A stretch of 64,000 nucleotides of DNA, taken from assembly GCF_012726295.1 (NCBI RefSeq), contig NZ_JABAOB010000005.1, positions 310,001 through 374,000 on the forward strand, given 5' to 3'. Below the pieces are notes generated by a model. It had not been told where the DNA came from and did no database searches. It saw nothing but the letters and a program-made list of their open reading frames with translations. Positions 35,601 to 44,600 of this stretch are shown here, one piece after another. Source of the stretch: Chitinophaga sp. Ak27. Lineage in GTDB: Bacteria; Bacteroidota; Bacteroidia; Chitinophagales; Chitinophagaceae. A program made the position numbers and the translations under genes. How positions within the stretch are numbered: position 1 is the stretch's first letter; each line of letters starts with the position of its first letter.

Positions 35601-38600
35601 GGTTGCCTGGTATACTGGTCCGGTGAACAACAAGGTTCCACCTTGTGCTGCATTGTACCAGCGATAAGTAAGTGTATTATCTGCATTTTGTACAGTTAAT
35701 GTTGCGGTATCACCCACACAGATGCTGATAGCAGAAGCAGAGATGATCGGAACCGGTACATCACGTACAGTTACCATTACTGCCTTCGCGTCGGCGGCTG
35801 TGTTAGCGCACTTGTTATCACCAGATACCGTTACGTAATATGTGGTGGTGGTGCTTATCGCTTGGGTAGTATAAGATGTTCCTGTGAACAGTAATGTTGT
35901 CAGGTTAGCATCGCTATACCATTTGAATGTTGGATTAGTGATGGTAGTGCTGGTAGCTGTCAGTTTCACGGCGCTATTTGCACAGATAGTAGTATCAGCC
36001 ACTGTAATATCAGCTGCTGTGGCAGTGGTATTTACAGTTACTTTCACCGCTTTAAGTGCGCCTGCTGCATTTTCACATTTACCGGCGTTGCTTACACTTA
36101 CATAGTAGGTGTAGGTACCAGCAGTTAATCCTGAGATAGTTAATACGCCGGTTGCGCTAACACCTTGTGTGATAGGACCGGTCTTATCCGGATTAGCATA
36201 CCATTTAAATACAGGATTCTGTACAGTAGCACTGGTTGGCGTTAATACAGCCGTACCACCGGCACAGATCACCTGGTCAGCAACCTGTATATCCGCTGCG
36301 GTAGACGCACTGTCTACTGTGAGGGTAATCTTCGTACGTCCGCTGTCATTCATACAGTTGCCTGTATTCACTCCTTCCACGTAGAAGTTATATGTACCTG
36401 CCAGCAGATTAGCCGGTGTGGTGTAAGTATTACTGTTCGACATCAGTAAAGCACCTCCAGTTGCCGCATCATACCAGTTGAATTGCACGCCGGTTACCGC
36501 CTTCACGCTGAGTGTTACCGGTGTATTCAGACAGGTGGATACGTTATCATTAACCGCTATCGGTTTAGATGGTATTCCCTGTACGGTTACCACTGCAGGT
36601 GCAGACGCTGCACCGGTACAACCGTTCCTGTTGGCTCTTACAAAGTAGCTGTATCTGCCGGTATCGAGTGTAGTTGGTGTTACAAAGGCCACGCTGTCGA
36701 GCAGATGGTTGCCCAGGCTGTTATACCAGCTATACACTACACCAGATGCAGGATTTACTACGTTAAGCGTAGCTTGTTTTCCTTTACAGATTACAGCGTT
36801 GGTCACCTGTACAGTTGGTTGTACCATGGCGCGCTGTGCGTAGTTGAGGTCTACTTCTGTAAGAGCACCTAATACACCTGATTTCAGTGTTACCTGTACT
36901 CCATCAAACGGTTGAGTTGGTACGAAGGACAGTATTGCACCTCTGTTACCACTGAGCAGGTTGATGTTGAGTATTGGGTTAGATACCAGTACCACATCAC
37001 CAGGTGTGTTACCGTTATAAGAAGTCAGCTGAATACTGCCCAGAACGGCTGCAGACAGTATCTGGCTTGGATTAGACAACATCACTTTTACAGTATCACC
37101 CGGCGTAGACAAGCCGTTGAAGGATACTCTCTGGTACACTGAAGCGTTGAGTGCTCCGAGGTTTATTACCAGGGACGATGCTGTGTTTACATTATTATCT
37201 ATTGCGAGTTGCGGGTTGTATACATTACCGGAGATCAACAGACCTGACCCACCGATAATCTGTGTAGTAGCGCCTTCGCAAGGTACTGGTCCATTTGGTG
37301 TTGAAACAGTAATTACGTTAGCACCCACTCTTGCAGACTTACAAGAGCCTCCTCCAGGCAGTGCTGCTTCCACCCAATAAGTAACAGTACCTATTGCTGT
37401 AGATGCAGGAGCGGCGAACGTGCTGCCCTTGAAGAGTGTATCTGTACTTGTTGGTGTAGCGAACCAGTAGAACTCAGCATTTGCAGTAGCAGCTTTAGCT
37501 ACAAACACAGCTTGCTGACCTACTACTACGGTATCATTCACCGGAGCTACAGTTGGTGACGCCAGCGCCGTAGCGGTGTTCACATTTACCGCTGTTCTGG
37601 TCGCTGAAACAGTATTACAGCTGTCGTTCTTCGCTTCCACATAGTAGGTAGCTGCAGCTGTAACATTCACCACTTTGTAGGTAAATCCGCTGTCTGTATT
37701 CAGCTTGGTTCCTCCGTTAGCTACGTTGTACCAGGCATAGGTGTAGCCTGTTACAGGATTGGCCACCGCGAGTACAGCATCAGATCCGGCACATACTGCT
37801 ACGGTAGTAGCCTGTACCTGTGGTGCAGCCGGTGCAGGAGCTACGCTTACATCCACTTTTGTACGCCCTTTGCTTACACAACCATTTCTGGATGCTTCTA
37901 CATAGAAGGTAGTGTCTTTGCTGAGTACACCGGAAGTGAAAGTAGTACCATCTTTACCAGTGAGGTAGTTACCCTGGCTGTTATACCAGCGGTAGGTAAC
38001 ACCTGCTGCAGGGTTGCTTACGCTGATGGTAGCGGTGCTGCCTGCGCAAACTGCTATCGAGCTTGCCTGAACGGTTGGTGCTACCAGGGCACGTTGTGCG
38101 TAGTTGAAATCTATTGTAGTTAATGCACCCAATACACCTGATTTCAGTTTCACTTCCACTGCATCAAATGCCTTCGTTGGTACAAATTCGGCTATTGCTT
38201 GTTTCTGGTTACTCAATAAGGTGAGTTTAACCAGTGTACTATTAATATTTACAGAATCTCCAGGAGTGGTACCGTTATAAGTAGTTAACTGTACTCCACC
38301 CAGTAAGCTGGCAGAAAGTATCTGGCTTGGGTTGGAGAGCAATACTCTAACAGTATCACCAATGGAAGATACGCCATTGAATTTCGCTCTCTGCCATACC
38401 TGTGCATTCAGAGCGCCCAGGTTAATTACCAGTGAGGACGCGGTGCTGGCGTCGTTATCTACTGCCAGGGCCGGGTTGTAAACGTTACCCAGGACGAGTA
38501 ATCCGCTGCCACCAATTGTTTGACTGGTAGCACCTTCACAAGGTACTTGTGTAAATGGTGGTGGAGCAATGGATATCACCTGTACCGGTACACGGATAGA

Positions 38601-41600
38601 TTTACATGTAGCACCGCTGGCTAGGGATGCTTCTACCCAATAGGTTACCGTACCCAGTGTATTGCTAACTGGTGGTGTAAATACCGGTCCCGTAAACAGG
38701 CTGTCAGTACCTGTTTGACTACCATACCATTTATAAATGGCGTTGGCAGTATTAGAGGTAGCATTCAACGCTGTTTGCGTACCAATTACAACAGAGTCCG
38801 GATTCGGTGTTACTGTTGGTGCACTCAGGGAAGAAGACAGCACAATACTGATCGCTTGTCTTGGTGAAGCTGCACCACAACTGCTCACTGCTTCCACATA
38901 GAAGGTAGTGTCACGGTTAACGGCTGCCACCTTGAATACGAAGCCGCTGTCAGCATTCAGTTTAGTGCCGCCGGTTGGTACATTATACCAGTTGTAAGTA
39001 TACTGATGATCTGGGTTTGTTACTTGCAGCAATGCATCCGAACCGGCGCAGATGTTAACCGTTGTGGGCGCACCCGGAACCGGAGGTGCCGGAGATACAT
39101 TCACCGTAACTGGTATCCTGTCTGGATTCGGACAATTAGTAGATCCACCTACTACCGCCACATAGTAAGTCACTTTGCCGGCGGTCTTCAGCGTATCAGT
39201 AGTGTAAGTATTCTGTGTACTTAATACGGTGGTGCTGGTAGAATCAGCGTACCAGCGTACAGTGGTACCTGCTGCCGGTGTTACAGACAGCGTCGCTTTA
39301 TTATTTATACATACGCTTGTATTCGTAGTATTAACAGTTGCTTTTGGATAGAAGATGCGGGCGCCATAAATATCCAGGGAATTCAGCAGATTAGCCACGC
39401 CGGTTAATCTTACTTCTACGCGGTCAAATGCACCTGAAGCTGCCAGTGTAGCGGCAAATTGTTGTCCATTGATTACGCGCAGGGTGAGTAAATCTGCCAG
39501 GGTATCCGCTTTTACCAGGGTAGTGCCGTTGTACAGGGAAACTACTGTACCTCCCAGAAGGCTTACATCGGCCAGGCCGGTAGAAGCACCGAAACGAACC
39601 TGTACACTATCGGTTGCTTTACCCGGATTCGGGAATATCAGCTGTTGGTAAACAGCGCCACCCAATAAGCCAACCGGCATAGACAACCGTGTGTAGTTGG
39701 TTTGTATACTGTCGATATCATTGGTAGGTCCGCTTACGCTACACAGTACACAACCCAGCGTAGTACCAGATACCTGGCTAGTTGGTACATTACAATCAGG
39801 AGATGGAATAACTGGTCCGGTTACTACCACGTGTACGGCTACTCTTGGAGACTCGCAAGCGCCGGTGATGCGGATCGCACCAAAGTAGGTATATGTTCCG
39901 GGATTATTGAAAGGTCCTACCTGGAAGCTGGTACCTGTTCCCAGTGGTGTAGTGGAAGTTGAATCGCTATACCATACGATTGTAGCACCAGCTGGAGGAG
40001 CAGCGGCAGTTAAGGTTGCTTTCACCCCGGTTTGTACTACCACATCGCCGGTTACCACGGGAGCAGCAGGAGCGGTTACTACCTGTACGGTAGCTGCTTT
40101 CAGCGCGCCGGCCGGGTTTTCGCACTGGTTGCTGCCAGATACGCTTACATAATATTTATAGTTTCCTGCAGTTAGGCCAGTAATGGTGAGTACGCCAGCG
40201 GTATCCACAGCATACTTCACAGCTCCTTCTGTCAGGCCATTTGTAATAGCTGTGGTCTTATTGGCGTCTTTATACCATTTGAATACTGGTGCAGTTACCC
40301 CTGTTGCTGTTGGCCCCAGTACTACAGGATTGTTGGTACAAGCCACGGTAGTATCTGCCAGGTTAATATTAGCTGCATTGCTCAGTGGGTTCACCACCAC
40401 TGTCACAGGAATACGATCAGGATTTGCACAACCATTTGCACCTACTGTTTGAACATAGTAAGTAAAGGTGCCTGCTGTTTTCAGGCTGTCGGTAGTGTAC
40501 GATGCCTGAGTGCTCAGGATCGCAGTTGTGGTAGAATCTGCGTACCAGCGAACAGTTGTTCCTGTTGCCGGAGTTGCAGTTAATACCGCTGGTTGGCCTG
40601 CACAAACAGTAACTCCTCCGGCTGTAACAGTCGGATTTGGCGCTACTGCCCGTACGCCGTAAATATCAAGTGAGTTAAGGAGATTAGCCACTCCTGTCAG
40701 TTTAACTTCTACGCGGTCATAAGCAGCACCTGTTGGTACTGTAGCCGTGTAACGGGTACCACTCAGTAATCTTAAGGTGGCCAGCTGTGACAGTGTTGTA
40801 GTGCTCACTACTGTAGTACCGTTATATACGGTTACCACAGCACCACCCAGTAAACTTACGTCTGCCAGTCCGCCTGGTGAAGACAGATCCAGTCTGATAC
40901 TGTCTGAGGCAGCACCGGCAGCCGGGAAGATCAATTGTTGGTATACGGAGCCACCCAACAAACCAACCGGAATATTCAGGCGGGTAAAGTTGGTAGCTGA
41001 CGAATCAATATCATAAGTTGGGTTTGTTACGCTACACAGTACGCAACCCAGTGTAGTACCGGTTACCTGACTGGTAGGCACATTACAGGTGACTGGTATA
41101 ACCGGACCTGTTACAGTAATAACGATGGCCAGGCGGTTGGACATACAACCTCCCGGCAAGCTATCGCCTGCATAATAAGTATAAACACCTGGTGTAGTAA
41201 ACGGAGGTAATGTGATACTATTACCGGTACCTATGGCTGCCTTGGTAGTATCGCTGTACCAGGCTATTGTAGTACCCGGAGCAGGAGAAGCGACCAGGGT
41301 TAATGGCAAACCTGTGCTGATAGCATAAGTCTGCACCAGGGTTGGCGGAGCTGGCGCATTGGCCACTGTGATCGTTGCAGCTTTCAGGTTGCCTGCAGCA
41401 TTTTCACAACGATTAGTACCGGATACGCTTACATAGTAGGTATGATTACCTGGAGTCAGGCCGGTAACGCGCAAATTTCCTGCTGCGTCGATCGTGAAGG
41501 TAGCGCTACCTATTACAGTGCCGTTAGTAATCGGGCTGGTTTTATTGGCATTTGCATACCATTTAAATACAGGAGCAGTTACGCCGGCAGCTGTTGGCGT

Positions 41601-44600
41601 CAAGAGCGCAGTGCTGTTGCCACAAACGGTAGTTGTATCAGCTACTGTGATATCGACAGGAGAGCCCGGTGCGTTAACAGTTACTACAACGGGTATACGT
41701 TCTGGGTTAGCGCAACCATTACCATCTACTACCTGTACATAATATTTGAAGGTACCAGCTGTTTTCAGGGTATCTGTTGTATAGCTGGCCTGGTTACTCA
41801 GTGAGGTAGTAGTGGTTGAATCAGCATACCATCTTACGGATGTTCCGGCGGCAGGAGTTGCGGTGAGTACGGCGGTTGAACCGGCACATACCGTTACGCT
41901 ATCTGCGCTGATTGTTGGATTAGCGCCTATAGCACGAGCACCGTAAATATCCAGTGAGTTCAGCAGGTTAGCTACACCAGTGAGTCTTACCTCTACACGG
42001 TCGTAAGCTCCACCAGTCGGTACTGTAGCGATATAGCGGGTACCGCTCAACAATCTTAAGGTGGCCAGCTGAGACAGCGTCTTGGTGCTTACCACAGTAG
42101 TACCATTATATACAGTTACCACTGCACCACCCAGTAAACTTACGTCTGCCAGACCTCCGGGTGAGGACAGATCCAAACGGATACTATCGGTAGATGCGCC
42201 GGCAGCAGGGAAAATCATCTGTTGATATACAGAACCTCCCAGTAATCCTACCGGTATATTCAGGCGGGTAAAATTAGTTGGATCGTTATCAATATCATTT
42301 GTTGGATTAGATACACTACACAGTACACAACCCAGGGTAGTACCTGTTACCTGGCTGGTTGGTACATTACAGCTGGTTGGAGTTACGGGACCAGTTACAG
42401 TAATAACGATGGCCAGGCGGTTGGATACACAACCTCCGCTTACGCTGTCGCCAGCGAAATAAGTATATACGCCAGGTGTGGTAAACGGTGGCAGTGTGAT
42501 AGAATTACCACTGCCAATAGATGCTTTGGTAGTATCGCTGTACCAAACTACGGTGCTGCCTGGAGCAGGAGAAGCTACCAATGTTAATGGCAAGCCGGTG
42601 CTTACAGTATAAGTTTGTACCAGGGTAGGCGGAGCTGGTGAGCTGGTTACTTTTATCGTAGCAGCTTTCAGATTTCCGGCAGCGTTTTCACAACGGTTGG
42701 TGCCGGATACACTTACGTAATAGGTGTAATCGCCAGGAGTAAGACCAGTAACACTCAGGTTACCGGCTGTATCAACGGCGAAAGTAGCACTGCCTATTAC
42801 AGTACCATTTATAATTGGAGAAGTTTTATTGGCGTTTGCATACCATTTAAATTCCGGATTAGTTACGCCCGCAGCGGTTGGAGCCAGACGTGCAGTTCCA
42901 CCACCGCAAACGCCGGTGGTATCTGCCAGTGTAACGTCTGCTGCTGTCCCTAACGGATTTACAGTCACTACAACGGGTATACGTTCCGGGTTAGCGCAAC
43001 CATTACCATCTACTACCTGTACATAATAGGTATAAGTACCTGCTGTGGTAAAGGCGGTAGGAGTAGTATAAGTACTTTGGTTGCTCAGGGAGGTAACGGC
43101 GGTAGAATCAGCGTACCATCTTACAGAAGTTCCGGCAGCGGGTGTGGCGGTCAGTGTAGCGGTAGAACCTACGCAAGTAGTTACGCCACCGGCAGCAATA
43201 GCTGGGTTAGCACCTACTGCTCTCACACCGTATATCTGTACATTATTAAGCAGGTTGACTATGCCGGTAAGTAATATCTGTACGCGGTCGTAAGCGGCGG
43301 TAGCAGGTACTGTTACTACAATACGGTTATTGTTCAACAGTTGTACGTTTGCCAGTTGTGAAACGGTATCTCTTCTGATAACGGTTGTTCCATTGGCAAC
43401 AGTTAATACAATACCGCCCAACAGGTTTACATTAGCTATTTGTGCACTGGTACCCAGATCAAACCGGATGCTATCCGTTGCAGCCCCTGCGGTTGGGAAG
43501 ATCAGCTGTTGATAAACAGAACCTCCGAGCAGGCCTACCGGTATGCTAAGTTGGGTGAAGTTGGCCGGATCTGTATCGATATCGTTTGTTGGATTACTAA
43601 CGCTACACAGTACGCAACCGAGAGTAGTACCACTATTTTGAGAAGTAGGTACATTACAGCCGCCGGTGGTTACCGGGCCGGTTACAGTGATGAGTACCGG
43701 TACGCGGTAAGATTCGCAACCACCGGTTAATCTTACACCTGCAAAATAGGTATAGTTACCGGGGGTGTTGAAAGGTCCTACCTGGAAGCTGGTACCAGAT
43801 CCGATTGGAGCGAGGGTAGTATCGCTGTACCATTCGATAGTGGCGCCGGCTACCGGTGATGCCGTAAGCGTTACGGTTTGGCCGGTGGCTACGGAGAAGA
43901 ATGGTGCTACTGTGGGCGGAGCCGGAGCAGCACCTACCGTTACCGAAGCTTGTTTAAGTGTATTAGCGGCATTTTCGCAGTGATTACTGTCGGAAACACT
44001 AACGTAATAATTATAGGAACCTGCGGCCAGGCCAGTGATAGATAATTTACCGGTGGTGTCAATACTATATTTAACGTTGCCTTCAACCAGGCCGTTGGTG
44101 ATTGCTGTAGTTCTGGCGGCATCTTTATACCACTTAAATACAGGCTTATTGTTAACTGTTGTTGAAGTTGGCGTAATCTGTACAGTATCATTGGTACAGG
44201 ATTGTGTAGTTGCGGGAACGGTGATATCTGCAGCTGTTGCATAATTATTCACCATCACAGTGATGAGTGACTGAGCTGATGCTGTAGAGCAGTTCAGCCT
44301 GGTGGACGAAACGTAATAGCGGAAACTTCCAGCCACATTTACCGGGGGGCTGTAGCTGGTGGCGTTGCTGGCCACTACTGTTGTTTGGGTAGAGTCGAAC
44401 CAGGTATAAGTAAGTCCGGGATCAGGATTACTTACACTTAAAGTAATAGGAGTATTCAGACAGGTGGTTCGAATCGGACCTGTGGTGCCGGTAGCCGGTC
44501 CGGGTGCATAACGTTGTATTTCATGTACCCTTATAGTAGAAAGGGCTCCGACAACGCCGGAGCCAATAAGTACTTCCACATGATCGAATGGCGCGGAGGC

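Noticed and set aside
39741..43620. Regularly spaced repeats considered as a CRISPR-like or VNTR array
   Set aside because: Repeats are in frame within the adhesin and encode protein modules of about 429 residues.
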